The notes under the pieces are model-generated. The model searched no databases. It had not been told where the DNA came from and saw only the letters and a list, made by a program, of their open reading frames with translations. A stretch of DNA of 64,000 nt from Chitinophaga sp. (GTDB lineage: Bacteria; Bacteroidota; Bacteroidia; Chitinophagales; Chitinophagaceae): NCBI RefSeq assembly GCF_017745275.1, contig NZ_JAGHZS010000001.1, forward strand, positions 124,001 through 188,000, in the 5' to 3' direction. A program made the translations under genes and the position numbers. Below, in pieces: positions 7,900-17,111 of this stretch; the stretch's first letter is position 1, and every line of letters begins with the position of its first letter.

Positions 7900-8667
7900 T
7901 TATAAAATTGTTTTTTCGTGCAGTATTCCGCTCCACAGTTCATGGCGCCAATGCAGCGACTGTTGGGCATATTGGGCTGCTTCGGCCCATTTATTTTCGT
8001 CTGCGCCACAGAGTTCGGTGACCATTTGCATTGCTAAATGACTGTGATGATCTCCATCTACTTCGATATGTCTTTCCAGGTAATAAATGAAAGTATCCAG
8101 TTTGCCGGGGAATTTCTGATCCAGGTCTTTCACCAATGCCAGGAACATATCAGGAATAAGATCTTCCCTGCCAAAAGTAAATACCGCAGCCATGACATGT
8201 GCCTTGCCAGTAGCAATAACCTCAAAAGTAAAGCCTAAAAAGCCCTTTACAGCCTTAGGAAGCGACGATGTTTCCAATATCTGGCGGATGTCCTTTCCGG
8301 CCTTTACATCGGCTATAATCGCCTTTATATTGCCGATATCGGCACCGGCCTGTTGCATAGCCTGTTCGTAAAGTTCGAAATGACTACAGCGATTGCCTGC
8401 CTGATCCACATCGCTTTCTTCGCCGGTAACAATTTCATTAATGAGGTAACGGGTAGCTGCAGAGCCAACTGGTACCCAGGGTACATTTACGCAGGTGAGT
8501 TGCTGTTGCAGCCCTTTGAGCAGCGACATAAAATCCCAAACGGCATAAACATGGTACTGCATGAAGGTACGTATGTCTTCCAGTGTTTGCAGTTGCGCAT
8601 ATAACGGGTGTGCAACAACTTTCTGCCTGTTGGCTGCAATGGTTTCCTGTATTTTTCTAATGCTCAT
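7900..8667 (-). CDS. DUF3050 family protein, heme-oxygenase-like fold
   Basis: A 255-residue all-helical protein of the DUF3050 family. It opens with the family's typical HPLYAQLQTLEDIRTFMQYHVYAVWDF segment. Acidic and histidine residues recur on successive helices (H39, E78, H96, E149, H200, D206-H208), as in heme-oxygenase-like or TenA-like proteins, some of which bind two metal ions. A metal-dependent activity is inference; the family function is not established. It begins 30 bp after recQ ends on the same strand and is probably cotranscribed with it. I know of no functional link between the two. Confidence 0.85.
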   Translation of the reverse strand: MSIRKIQETIAANRQKVVAHPLYAQLQTLEDIRTFMQYHVYAVWDFMSLLKGLQQQLTCVNVPWVPVGSAATRYLINEIVTGEESDVDQAGNRCSHFELYEQAMQQAGADIGNIKAIIADVKAGKDIRQILETSSLPKAVKGFLGFTFEVIATGKAHVMAAVFTFGREDLIPDMFLALVKDLDQKFPGKLDTFIYYLERHIEVDGDHHSHLAMQMVTELCGADENKWAEAAQYAQQSLHWRHELWSGILHEKTIL

Positions 8668-8697
8668 TTCTAATGTTTTACTGCGGATAGTACCGGC

Positions 8698-10908
8698 TTA
8701 GTTGCCGTATACTACCAGGAATTTAATACGCATCAGTTTCAATTGTTCCAGCGTATAGTCGTTTTCAATCAGTTCTTCTCTTGCCAGTGCCAGGCTGGAT
8801 GTTTCACAGCCTTTGAAGTATTCCATGATTTCGTCCTGTGCGTAATCGTCCAGTTCTTCATCCAGGCAGTAGTCGATGTTAAGTTTGGTTCCACTGGCAA
8901 CAATGGTTTCCATTTCATCGAGTAACTGCGACAGCGACAATTCCTTGTTTTTAGCGATGGTTTCCAGCGGTATTTTCTTATCGATATTCTGGATAATAAA
9001 TACTTTCATGCCGCTTTTATTCACCACACTTTTCATGACAAAGTCATCTGGTTTGGTGATGTTATTTTCGGCTACGTAGCGGGTTATTACATCGAGGAAC
9101 TGTTTTCCATAGCGGAGGGCTTTTCCTTTACTAACCCCCTGGATTTTTTCCAGTTCTTGTGTAGATGTTGGATACTGGGTAGCCATATCTTCCAGGGATG
9201 TTTCCAGGAAGATCACGAAAGGAGGGAGGTTCTTTTCTTTCGCTACTTTTTTCCGTAGTTCTTTCAGCATTTCAAAGAGGGCAGGATCTGCAGAGGCTTG
9301 TGCTTCCGCGGCTGCTTCTTCTTCGTCATCCAGGGCGTCTTCGTCAAATTGATGATTCAGCGCCACCATGATGGAATACGGTTTTTTGAGGAATTTGGTG
9401 CCTTTGTCGGTGACTTTCAGCAGGCCATATTCTTCTATATCTTTTTCTATCAGTCCTTCCAGCATCATTTGACGCATGAGGGAATTCCAGAAATGTGCAT
9501 CGAATTCTTTGCCTTCACCAAACACTTCCAGCTGATCATGGCGGTAGGTGTTGATTTGGGGCGTGGTTTTACCGGTGATGATGTTGATCACATATTCGCT
9601 GCCGAAGCGTTCTTCGAGGGCACGAATCGCTTTCAGCATGATAACTACGCGGTTCTTCACTTCGATTTTTTCTTTGGGATTGCGGCAGTTGTCGCATTGT
9701 CCGCAGTTTTCTGTTTCGAAGTGTTCGCCGAAATAATGGAGGATTACGCGACGGCGGCATACTGCGCTTTCTGCGTAGGCAACGGTTTCGTTGATGAGTT
9801 GTGCACCCATTTCACGTTCGCTGAGCGATTTATCCCGCATGAGGTGTTCCAGTTTCTGTACATCCTTGTGGGAATAGTAGCAGATACAGATACCTTCCAG
9901 TCCATCGCGGCCGGCGCGACCGGTTTCCTGGTAGTAGTTCTCCAGGCTTTTCGGAATATTATAGTGAATTACGAAACGAACGTCTGGCTTATCTATCCCC
10001 ATACCGAAGGCGATAGTGGCTACAATCACCTCTGTATTTTCATGCAGGAACATATCCTGGCGTTGTGCCCTGGTAGTAGGATCGAGACCCGCATGATAAG
10101 CTACGGCTTTCACCCCGTTGGCTACCAGCATATCTGCCAGTTCTTCGGTGGTTTTACGGTTTAGCGTGTAAATGATACCGCTTTTGCCTTTATGTTGGTG
10201 AATGAACTTGACAATATCTTTGATCGTTTGTTCCTTTTTGCGCTTGGTCCTGATTTCGTAGTACAGGTTAGAGCGGTTAAAGGAAGAAATGAAGATATTA
10301 GCTTTATTCAGTCCAAGATTCTTTACAATATCGCTCTGTACTTTAGGGGTAGCAGTGGCGGTAAGGGCAATGATGGGCAGTTTATCACTGATCTGGTCTA
10401 TCATTTCCTTCAAACGACGGTATTCCGGGCGGAAATCGTGGCCCCATTCAGAAATACAGTGTGCTTCATCTACCGCAATAAATGAAATCTGCAGTTCCCG
10501 GAAGAAGTCCAGGTTTTCCTGTTTGGTGAGCGTTTCCGGTGCTACATACAACAGTTTGGTTTTACCTGCTGTTAAATCAGCCCGCACTTTTTTAATCTGC
10601 GCCTTGGATAAGGTGGAGTTTAAAAAGTGGGCTACATTATCTTTACTGCTATAGCCTCTTACCAGGTCTACCTGGTTTTTCATCAGCGCTATCAGTGGTG
10701 ATACGATTAACGCACACCCGGGACTCATTAACGCCGGTAGTTGGTAGCATAGTGATTTACCTCCACCAGTTGGCATTATAACAAAAGTATCTTTGCCTGA
10801 GAGGATGCTATTTATAATTTTTTCCTGATTTCCTTTAAAGGAATCGAACCCGAAGTGTTCGCGTAATGCATCCATCAAACGTTCCTTAACAACAGCCATT
10901 GCATTCAA
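8698..10908 (-). CDS. recQ: ATP-dependent DNA helicase RecQ
   Basis: A 736-residue 3'-5' DNA helicase of recombination and replication-fork repair. Walker A TGGGKS (47-52), DEAH box (147-150), motif VI region QETGRAGRDG (~327-336), and RQC zinc ligands Cys384, Cys402, Cys405 and Cys408. A winged-helix region follows, then an HRDC-like segment (~540-610; TSTQELEKIQGVSKGKALRYG). It is ~125 residues longer than E. coli RecQ; the extra C-terminal part is a helical tail with another helix-turn-helix-like stretch, as usual in Bacteroidota RecQ. The frame is intact. Confidence 0.97.
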   Translation of the reverse strand: MNAMAVVKERLMDALREHFGFDSFKGNQEKIINSILSGKDTFVIMPTGGGKSLCYQLPALMSPGCALIVSPLIALMKNQVDLVRGYSSKDNVAHFLNSTLSKAQIKKVRADLTAGKTKLLYVAPETLTKQENLDFFRELQISFIAVDEAHCISEWGHDFRPEYRRLKEMIDQISDKLPIIALTATATPKVQSDIVKNLGLNKANIFISSFNRSNLYYEIRTKRKKEQTIKDIVKFIHQHKGKSGIIYTLNRKTTEELADMLVANGVKAVAYHAGLDPTTRAQRQDMFLHENTEVIVATIAFGMGIDKPDVRFVIHYNIPKSLENYYQETGRAGRDGLEGICICYYSHKDVQKLEHLMRDKSLSEREMGAQLINETVAYAESAVCRRRVILHYFGEHFETENCGQCDNCRNPKEKIEVKNRVVIMLKAIRALEERFGSEYVINIITGKTTPQINTYRHDQLEVFGEGKEFDAHFWNSLMRQMMLEGLIEKDIEEYGLLKVTDKGTKFLKKPYSIMVALNHQFDEDALDDEEEAAAEAQASADPALFEMLKELRKKVAKEKNLPPFVIFLETSLEDMATQYPTSTQELEKIQGVSKGKALRYGKQFLDVITRYVAENNITKPDDFVMKSVVNKSGMKVFIIQNIDKKIPLETIAKNKELSLSQLLDEMETIVASGTKLNIDYCLDEELDDYAQDEIMEYFKGCETSSLALAREELIENDYTLEQLKLMRIKFLVVYGN

Positions 10909-11038
10909 ATTTTAACTCTAAAGAACTAACAAATGACGAAATATATTTATATGTTTTTTAGGGGACACGAAGTTACTTAAAAAAGCGCGGAGTATCAATA
11001 TAAATTACTGAACCGCATGAGTGCTGACTAAAAAATGA

Positions 11039-11046
11039 TAAATTTG
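11039..11046 (+). promoter_or_regulatory. TAnnTTTG promoter element before kdsD
   Basis: TAAATTTG fits the Bacteroidota -7 element. It ends only 9 bases before the ATG at 11056, so the mRNA would be nearly leaderless. No clear TTG is seen at -33. Confidence 0.4.
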
Positions 11047-11055
11047 TAATTCGTC

Positions 11056-12030
11056 ATGAAAAGGAATCAAACTATTAACATAGGACAGGTAGCCAGGCGC
11101 ACAATTGCGATGGAGGCAGCAGCTATTAGTGATTTGCAACAGTTTATAGATGCAGATTTTGAGAAAGTTGTTGAAAGAATAGCGCTATGTGAGGGTCGGT
11201 TAGTAGTAACCGGCATCGGTAAAAGTGCCATTATTGCCCAAAAAATAGTGGCCACATTTAATTCTACCGGCACACCCGCACTTTTCATGCACGCTGCAGA
11301 CGCTATCCATGGAGATCTGGGAATGATCCGGGAAGAAGATATCGTGATGTGTATCTCCAAAAGTGGTACTTCTGCTGAAATAAAAGTACTGGTTCCCCTG
11401 GTGAAGAATTTTGGCAACACCTTAGTGGCCATGGTGGGGAATACAAGCTCCTTTTTGGCCCAGGAAGCCGATTTTGTACTGAATACCACTGTTAGTCAGG
11501 AAGCCTGCCCTAACAACCTCGCACCCACTACCAGCACCACTGCGCAACTAGCAATGGGCGATGCGCTGGCGGTATGCCTGATAGAATGGCACGGATTTAC
11601 GGCTGCTGATTTTGCAAAGTTCCACCCCGGTGGCGCTTTAGGTAAAAAACTGTATCTCAAAGTAGGAGATCTCAGCAAGCTGCATCAATCGCCTCAAGTA
11701 CTGCTCAATAGTTCGCTTAGAGAAGTAATTGTGGAAATTTCATCCAAAATGCTGGGAGTAACAGCAGTAGTAGATGAGAAAGGATTATTAAAAGGAATTA
11801 TTACAGATGGAGACCTGCGCAGAATGCTGGAGAAAGAAGTGCCTACAGCAGCTGTAACGGCAAAAGATATTATGTCGCTGCATCCAAAAATAATTCAGCA
11901 GGACCAGCTGGCCATCAACGCACTGGAAATGATGCGTCAGCACGACATCACCCAACTGCTGGTAATGGACGGAGAGCGATATCAAGGTATTATTCACTTA
12001 CATGATTTAATCAGAGAAGGAATTATTTAG
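11056..12030 (+). CDS. kdsD: Arabinose-5-phosphate isomerase (KpsF/GutQ family)
   Basis: A 324-residue enzyme that interconverts ribulose-5-phosphate and arabinose-5-phosphate, the first committed step to Kdo. The SIS sugar-isomerase domain covers ~35-170, with GIGKSAIIAQKI (~53-64), the HAADAIHGDLGMI segment (~79-91) and SKSGTS (101-106). Two CBS domains follow (~205-324). It lies 2 bp upstream of manC on the same strand, so the pair supplies precursors for Kdo and GDP-mannose together. The kdnA-kdsB-kdnB cluster 26 kb away uses the downstream product. Confidence 0.93.
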   Translation: MKRNQTINIGQVARRTIAMEAAAISDLQQFIDADFEKVVERIALCEGRLVVTGIGKSAIIAQKIVATFNSTGTPALFMHAADAIHGDLGMIREEDIVMCISKSGTSAEIKVLVPLVKNFGNTLVAMVGNTSSFLAQEADFVLNTTVSQEACPNNLAPTTSTTAQLAMGDALAVCLIEWHGFTAADFAKFHPGGALGKKLYLKVGDLSKLHQSPQVLLNSSLREVIVEISSKMLGVTAVVDEKGLLKGIITDGDLRRMLEKEVPTAAVTAKDIMSLHPKIIQQDQLAINALEMMRQHDITQLLVMDGERYQGIIHLHDLIREGII

Positions 12031-12032
12031 AA

Positions 12033-13124
12033 ATGACACAGCTGAACAGCCATTTTTATGTGGCAATAATGGCAGGGGGTATCGGAAGTCGCTTCTGGCC
12101 CCACAGCCGCACAGATAATCCAAAGCAGTTCCTGGATATCCTGAATACCGGGAAAACCCTCCTCCAATGGACTTATGAACGCTTCGCGCAGTTCATTCCA
12201 AAGGAGAACATTTTTGTGGTAACGCATCATCAATACAATGGCAAGGTAAGCGAACAGCTGCCGGAACTGCCGGTTGCCAACATTGTGAGCGAACCTTCCC
12301 GCAAAAATACAGCTCCCTGCGTGGCATATATCTCCCATAAAATCCATAAACAGGACCCGCTGGCCAACATTATCTGTGCTCCGGCAGATCACCTGATCAT
12401 GGACGGCCCGGCCTTTACCAACGCATGCCTCAACGCATTGCTGTTTGTACAGAAAAACAGCGCCCTGGTAACACTGGGGATTAAGCCTACCCGTCCCGAT
12501 ACCGGTTACGGCTATATTCAGTTTGAACCACAACAGGTATCAGATAATGTATACCAGGTGAAAACGTTCACAGAAAAACCCAACCTGGAACTGGCTAAAA
12601 CCTTCCTCCAAAGTGGCGATTTCCTCTGGAATGCCGGCATCTTTGTGTGGAGTGCTAAAACCATCCTGGCTGCATTTAAACAATACCTGCCGGAAATAGA
12701 TGAACTGTTCGAACAGGCAACTCCGGCGCTCAATACACCACAGGAAAAGGAAATGATAGAGAAAGTATATCCACAATGTACCAACATCTCTATCGACTAT
12801 GGTATCATGGAAAAGGCCGATAACGTGTACGTGATCCCGTCTAACTTCGGATGGAGCGACCTCGGTACCTGGGCCTCTGCCTACGAAAACCTCGAAAAAG
12901 ACTACCTCGGCAACGCTGTACAAGGCAAAAACGTAGTAGTGATCGACGCTACCAAGTGTATGATCAAAGTACCCAATGAAAAACTGGTACTCCTGCAGGG
13001 CCTCGATGAGTTCATAGTTATTGATACCAACGATGTACTGTTGATCTGCAAAAAAGAAAATGAACAACAGATTAAAGAATACGTAGGAGAAATAAAACGC
13101 AATAAAGGCGAAAAGTTCCTCTAA
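12033..13124 (+). CDS. manC: Mannose-1-phosphate guanylyltransferase
   Basis: A 363-residue nucleotidyltransferase making GDP-mannose from mannose-1-phosphate and GTP for surface polysaccharides. The N-terminal activation motif MAGGIGSRFWPHSR with downstream PKQFL is at ~13-33; the family motif FTEKP and the late NFGWSDLGTW segment are also present. It is the short, single-domain type without the C-terminal phosphomannose isomerase domain of long ManC proteins. It is cotranscribed with kdsD (2-bp gap). A long inverted repeat follows immediately (13135-13216). Confidence 0.93.
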   Translation: MTQLNSHFYVAIMAGGIGSRFWPHSRTDNPKQFLDILNTGKTLLQWTYERFAQFIPKENIFVVTHHQYNGKVSEQLPELPVANIVSEPSRKNTAPCVAYISHKIHKQDPLANIICAPADHLIMDGPAFTNACLNALLFVQKNSALVTLGIKPTRPDTGYGYIQFEPQQVSDNVYQVKTFTEKPNLELAKTFLQSGDFLWNAGIFVWSAKTILAAFKQYLPEIDELFEQATPALNTPQEKEMIEKVYPQCTNISIDYGIMEKADNVYVIPSNFGWSDLGTWASAYENLEKDYLGNAVQGKNVVVIDATKCMIKVPNEKLVLLQGLDEFIVIDTNDVLLICKKENEQQIKEYVGEIKRNKGEKFL

Positions 13125-13134
13125 AGTTTTTCTC

Positions 13135-13216
13135 TTTTTGATATTGAAATTTAGATATTTAGCATGCGAAAGCCATTCGCTTTTAACACTAAATGCCTAA
13201 ATTTCAATATCAAAAA
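13135..13216. repeat. Long intergenic inverted repeat with nested hairpins
   Basis: Outer arms of 20 bp pair perfectly (TTTTTGATATTGAAATTTAG, 13135-13154, with 13197-13216). Inside are a second pair ATTTAG/CTAAAT (13157-13162, 13189-13194) and a central GCGAA-agcca-TTCGC hairpin (13166-13180). It lies between manC and the aminotransferase gene and could act as a terminator or an mRNA-stabilising structure. The central hairpin recurs in the repeat at 48398-48512. Confidence 0.75.
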
Positions 13217-13223
13217 ATAGAAA

Positions 13224-14360
13224 ATGATCTCAAAACTGCCCCAGGTTGGCACCACTATATTTACCGTCATGTCTGCATTGGCGGCCACTCACAAAGCCAT
13301 TAACCTCTCCCAGGGATTTCCGGATTACGACTGCAATGACGATCTGAAAGCAATGGTCAACGAAGCCATGCAACAAGGACATAACCAGTACGCGCCCATG
13401 CCGGGGTTAATGCCACTTCGCACAGCCATCGCAGAAAAAATAAACCGCCTTTATCAGCAATCCATTAACCCGGATACAGAAATTACCATTACTTCCGGAG
13501 GTACGTATGCTATTTTCACCGCCATTGCTACGTGTATACATCCGGGTGATGAGGTCATTATTTTTGAACCGGCATATGATAGCTATATTCCCAACGTATT
13601 GGTAAATGGTGGAACGCCGGTACTGATACCGCTTTCGTTCCCTGATTACCGCATCAACTGGGCGGAAGTACGCAGTAAAATTACACCCCGCACTAAAATG
13701 ATTATGCTGAATACACCGCATAATCCCACAGGGAGCATTTTACAGGAAGATGATATTGTGGAGCTGGAAAAACTGGTAGCGGAGTTTAATCTGCTGGTGC
13801 TGTCTGATGAAGTATATGAGCACCTGATTTTTGATGGCGCCACACACCATAGTATTTTACGCTATCCGGCTATTTATCGCAACAGCTTTGTAACGTTTTC
13901 TTTTGGTAAAGTATTTCACAATACCGGCTGGAAAATGGGATACTGTGTAGCGCCGGAACACCTGATGAAAGAATACAGGAAGGTGCATCAATACCTTTGT
14001 TTCTCTGTAAATACCCCCATGCAGTATGGCCTGGCGAAGTTCCTGGAAACACCGGCTCACTACCTGGAGTTACCGGCATTTTACCAGCAGAAAAGGGATT
14101 ATTTCCTGCAATTAATGAAGGATACCCGTTTTACGCCGCTCGCCAGCCAGGGTAGTTATTTCCAGTTGATGAAATATGACCGGATTTCTGAAGAAGGGGA
14201 CAAAGATTTTGCTGTCCGTCTCACCAGGGATTTCGGCGTAGCCGTGATACCGGTATCTGCTTTTTACCAGGATGGAAAAGATGATCATGTGATCCGCTTT
14301 TGTTTTGCCAAAAAGCAATCCACGCTGGAGCAGGCCGCTGCAAAACTGATTCACATTTAA
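13224..14360 (+). CDS. Pyridoxal-phosphate aminotransferase, methionine/kynurenine type
   Basis: A 378-residue fold-type I class I/II aminotransferase. PLP-lysine K229 lies in SFGKVFHNTGWK; other landmarks are NTPHNPTG (163-170), LSDEVYEH with Asp195, and an N-terminal AINLSQGFPDYDCND. The SFGK-FHNTGWK-GYCVAP signature is typical of the YbdL methionine aminotransferase and kynurenine-oxoglutarate transaminase group, which transfers an amino group from methionine or aromatic amino acids to 2-oxo acids. Exact substrate cannot be read. The gene lies alone between an inverted repeat and a strong terminator. Confidence 0.9.
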   Translation: MISKLPQVGTTIFTVMSALAATHKAINLSQGFPDYDCNDDLKAMVNEAMQQGHNQYAPMPGLMPLRTAIAEKINRLYQQSINPDTEITITSGGTYAIFTAIATCIHPGDEVIIFEPAYDSYIPNVLVNGGTPVLIPLSFPDYRINWAEVRSKITPRTKMIMLNTPHNPTGSILQEDDIVELEKLVAEFNLLVLSDEVYEHLIFDGATHHSILRYPAIYRNSFVTFSFGKVFHNTGWKMGYCVAPEHLMKEYRKVHQYLCFSVNTPMQYGLAKFLETPAHYLELPAFYQQKRDYFLQLMKDTRFTPLASQGSYFQLMKYDRISEEGDKDFAVRLTRDFGVAVIPVSAFYQDGKDDHVIRFCFAKKQSTLEQAAAKLIHI

Positions 14361-14443
14361 AAAAAAGAAGGCTGTTAATAACTGTTTGATCCGTTGCCTT
14401 TAAAAAAAACGGATCAAACGGGTTATTAAAGCCCTCTTCTTTT
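14361..14443. terminator. Large bidirectional terminator hairpin
   Basis: Imperfect stem of ~25 bp directly after the aminotransferase stop. GTTTGATCCG (14384-14393) pairs with 14410-14419, and TTAATAAC and GGC further out pair with 14422-14433. T-rich tracts lie on both outer sides. It separates convergent aminotransferase and carbonic anhydrase genes. Confidence 0.75.
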
Positions 14444-14486
14444 CTACGAAAAAGCAAATTTATTCCCCTGTATAAAAGGCGTTTTA

Positions 14487-15176
14487 TTATACCGCTACTG
14501 CGGTGGTAACAGCATCCTGTTTGGTGGTTTCAAGGATCAGTGTATGCTCTTTGAAGGCTACCAGGCCTGTTTCTACGTCATACACGGCACCAATAATACC
14601 TACTTCTCCCTTCTGAATCATGTCGCGCAGAATGTTACTTTGCTCCATGATGGCTTGCACAGAACGTTCTACGTGGATATGATTTACCGCTTCCACAAAT
14701 TTGCTGTTGTGGGAGTTACGCTCATTCTTAATAGTTTTTTCTGCAAAAACAGCAGGTGCAATTTTATTCAGCAATCCGGTGAGGTTGCCCAGCTCTATTG
14801 CATCGCAGGCACCTTTAATAGCGCCGCATTTGGTATGCCCCAGGACTACGATGAACTTTGAACCCGCTACTTTACAGGCATATTCCAGGCTACCGAGTAC
14901 GTTATCTGAAATAACGCCACCGGCTAAACGAATGCTGAAGATGTCGCCAAGTCCCTGATCAAAAATCAATTCCGCAGAGGTCCGGGAGTCCATGCAGCTT
15001 ACAATAGCGGCCATCGGCCATTGCCCATCGGAGGTGTCGTTAACCATTTGCAGCAGGTTGCGGTTAAGACGCAGGTTGTCTACGAAGCGGCTGTTGCCGG
15101 CTTTCAGTAATTCGAGCGCTTTTTTAGGTGTTATATTGGCTTGAGAAACTTTATTCAGTGTTTTCATGATTGTCAT
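14487..15176 (-). CDS. Beta-class carbonic anhydrase
   Basis: A 229-residue enzyme for reversible CO2 hydration. Zinc ligands are Cys61 in CMDSR (with the Asp63/Arg65 pair), His114 and Cys117 in GHTKCGA, the standard beta-class set. No export signal is seen, so it is cytoplasmic. The start may be the ATG three codons downstream (15167). It lies 82 bp behind a SulP anion transporter on the same strand. SulP-carbonic anhydrase pairs are known and usually read as bicarbonate-uptake units. Confidence 0.93.
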   Translation of the reverse strand: MTIMKTLNKVSQANITPKKALELLKAGNSRFVDNLRLNRNLLQMVNDTSDGQWPMAAIVSCMDSRTSAELIFDQGLGDIFSIRLAGGVISDNVLGSLEYACKVAGSKFIVVLGHTKCGAIKGACDAIELGNLTGLLNKIAPAVFAEKTIKNERNSHNSKFVEAVNHIHVERSVQAIMEQSNILRDMIQKGEVGIIGAVYDVETGLVAFKEHTLILETTKQDAVTTAVAV

Positions 15177-15258
15177 TTTTTGAAATGTTGAAAAATGAAC
15201 GGAGAAATAAGCATGGTTCCTTTTTATTCGAATCAGCGTACCCGCATATGCGGATCTC

Positions 15259-16908
15259 CTAGTTTAACTGTAATTCTTTCAGCAACTCTCTGTGGCTACC
15301 GGAAGAAATAGTGTGTACCTGTGTGGATGAAAGCCTGGATTGCTCTTCAGCTGTCAGATCCGGGGTGTTTTGAATATTATACACTGGCTTAAAACCCGTC
15401 AGGATAACTTTGATGTTTTTTTGTGGTGCTTTGATGTCTTTGAATTCGCGAATGGTTTGCAAAACATCAAAATCTATATAAGCTGTTTTGTGTGCATCAA
15501 TAACCAGTGTAATATTATTCGGCATATGATCTAGCGTGAGCAGGATACTGGCTTTGTTCAGGAAGGAAACTTCCTGCGCCAGTTCCAGGCGGATGCTGTC
15601 GCCGGTATGGTATTTCTCTTTGCGGAAAAAGTAGGAGCTTTTCATATTACCACGTAAAATAGCCAGTACACTTACTACCATACCCAGGGCAATACCAATC
15701 AGCAAATCGGTAAATACGATTGCTACTACAGTGACAACGAACGGTACCCACTGGTACTTTCCGTTTTTAAACATCTCTTTAAAGATGGAAATCTTACACA
15801 GTTTATATCCTGTTACCAGCAGTACTGCTGCCAGCGTAGCCAGCGGAATTTTGTTTAGTACGACAGGAATCAAAGCGGTACATACCAGCAGCAGCGCACC
15901 ATGCACCATGGTCGCCATTTTGGTTTTCCCTCCGGCGTTGATATTTGCGCTGGAGCGTACAATCACAGATGTGATAGGCAAGCCGCCAATTAAACCGCTC
16001 ACCATATTACCAATTCCCTGGGCTTTCAGCTCACGGTTAGGAGAGGTGTAACGCTTCATCGGATCCAGTTTGTCGGTGGCTTCCACATTCAGTAATGTTT
16101 CTACAGAAGCAACAATAGCAATGGTAACACCGGTTATCCACACTTCTTTATTGGAGATGGCTTTGAAATCTGGTAAAGTGAATTGGCTCACGAACTCACT
16201 AAAGCTGCCGGCAACGGGCAATGATACCAGGTGATTAGATCCCAGTGCCAGCAAGTCGCTGCCGGAAAATGCCATGTTCAGCATAATACCGGTAATTACT
16301 GCTACCAGCGGCGCTGGCACTACGTTAAGTTTCGGGATCTTGCTCCAGTACAGAATAATGAAAATGGATACAATGGTAATGATGGTGGCGCCTATACTGA
16401 TGTGATTAACAGCAGACAATAGTGCGCTGAAAGTATTATCCCCATCTACCTGAAAAAAAGTAAAATCACCCTCTGAGTTAGCATCATAGCCAAAAGCATG
16501 GGGTAACTGTTTTAAGATAATAATAATACCGATGGCAGTAAGCATCCCCGTTATAACATTAGACGGGAAGTAATTGGCCACAGTACCGGCTTTAATTAAG
16601 CCCAGTACCAGTTGAAAGGCGCCGGCAATCACCACGGCAAGCAGGAATACATCAAATGCCCCCAGCTTGTTGATGGCCACCAGTACCACTGCTGTAAGAC
16701 CGGCCGCCGGACCGCTTACACTCAATTGCGAGCCGCTCAGAAAGCCAATGACAAGGCCTCCCACAATACCGGAAATCATACCGGCAAACAGGGGAGCACC
16801 GGAGGCCAGGGCTATGCCAAGACACAAAGGCACCGCAATGAGGAATACAACAAGGCCGGCTGAAAAATCGCCTTTTATATTAGAGAATAAAGAGGTTTGC
16901 TTGTTCAT
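15259..16908 (-). CDS. SulP-family inorganic anion transporter with STAS domain
   Basis: A 549-residue inner-membrane transporter. The N-terminal ~400 residues hold about 12 hydrophobic segments, with the early SulP signature DFSAGLVVFLIAVPLCLGIALASG and the GMISGIVGGLVIGFLSGS motif. A STAS regulatory domain fills ~435-549 (LVIDAHKTAYIDFDVLQTI). Substrate is sulfate or bicarbonate; the carbonic anhydrase gene immediately downstream favours bicarbonate. No dedicated leader structure was recognised upstream. Confidence 0.92.
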   Translation of the reverse strand: MNKQTSLFSNIKGDFSAGLVVFLIAVPLCLGIALASGAPLFAGMISGIVGGLVIGFLSGSQLSVSGPAAGLTAVVLVAINKLGAFDVFLLAVVIAGAFQLVLGLIKAGTVANYFPSNVITGMLTAIGIIIILKQLPHAFGYDANSEGDFTFFQVDGDNTFSALLSAVNHISIGATIITIVSIFIILYWSKIPKLNVVPAPLVAVITGIMLNMAFSGSDLLALGSNHLVSLPVAGSFSEFVSQFTLPDFKAISNKEVWITGVTIAIVASVETLLNVEATDKLDPMKRYTSPNRELKAQGIGNMVSGLIGGLPITSVIVRSSANINAGGKTKMATMVHGALLLVCTALIPVVLNKIPLATLAAVLLVTGYKLCKISIFKEMFKNGKYQWVPFVVTVVAIVFTDLLIGIALGMVVSVLAILRGNMKSSYFFRKEKYHTGDSIRLELAQEVSFLNKASILLTLDHMPNNITLVIDAHKTAYIDFDVLQTIREFKDIKAPQKNIKVILTGFKPVYNIQNTPDLTAEEQSRLSSTQVHTISSGSHRELLKELQLN

Positions 16909-17111
16909 AAAATAAGCTTTTCCGTTTAGGAATCGCGCTTCCGGATAGCGTCAATGCCGCCACCGTGGAAACAACCAGATAGAATGATACTACTGCTGAG
17001 GACCAGATACATGTATCACATGAGCGGATACACGAAGTCCATGTAGTAATAAGATGAATAAAATAAAATGAATAGATAAGTCAGCAGTTGTGCGTACAAC
17101 AGCCATTGAAA

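Noticed and set aside
7563..8009. Minus-strand frame of 148 codons
   Set aside because: Runs across tRNA-Phe and the end of the DUF3050 gene, so it cannot be a normal gene.
9298..10164. Long open frame (288 codons) on the plus strand
   Set aside because: It lies opposite recQ, whose motifs are intact, and its translation is Phe-rich and has no family features.
16909..17111. Possible riboswitch ahead of the SulP operon
   Set aside because: Some complementary stretches exist, but I could not match any known class.
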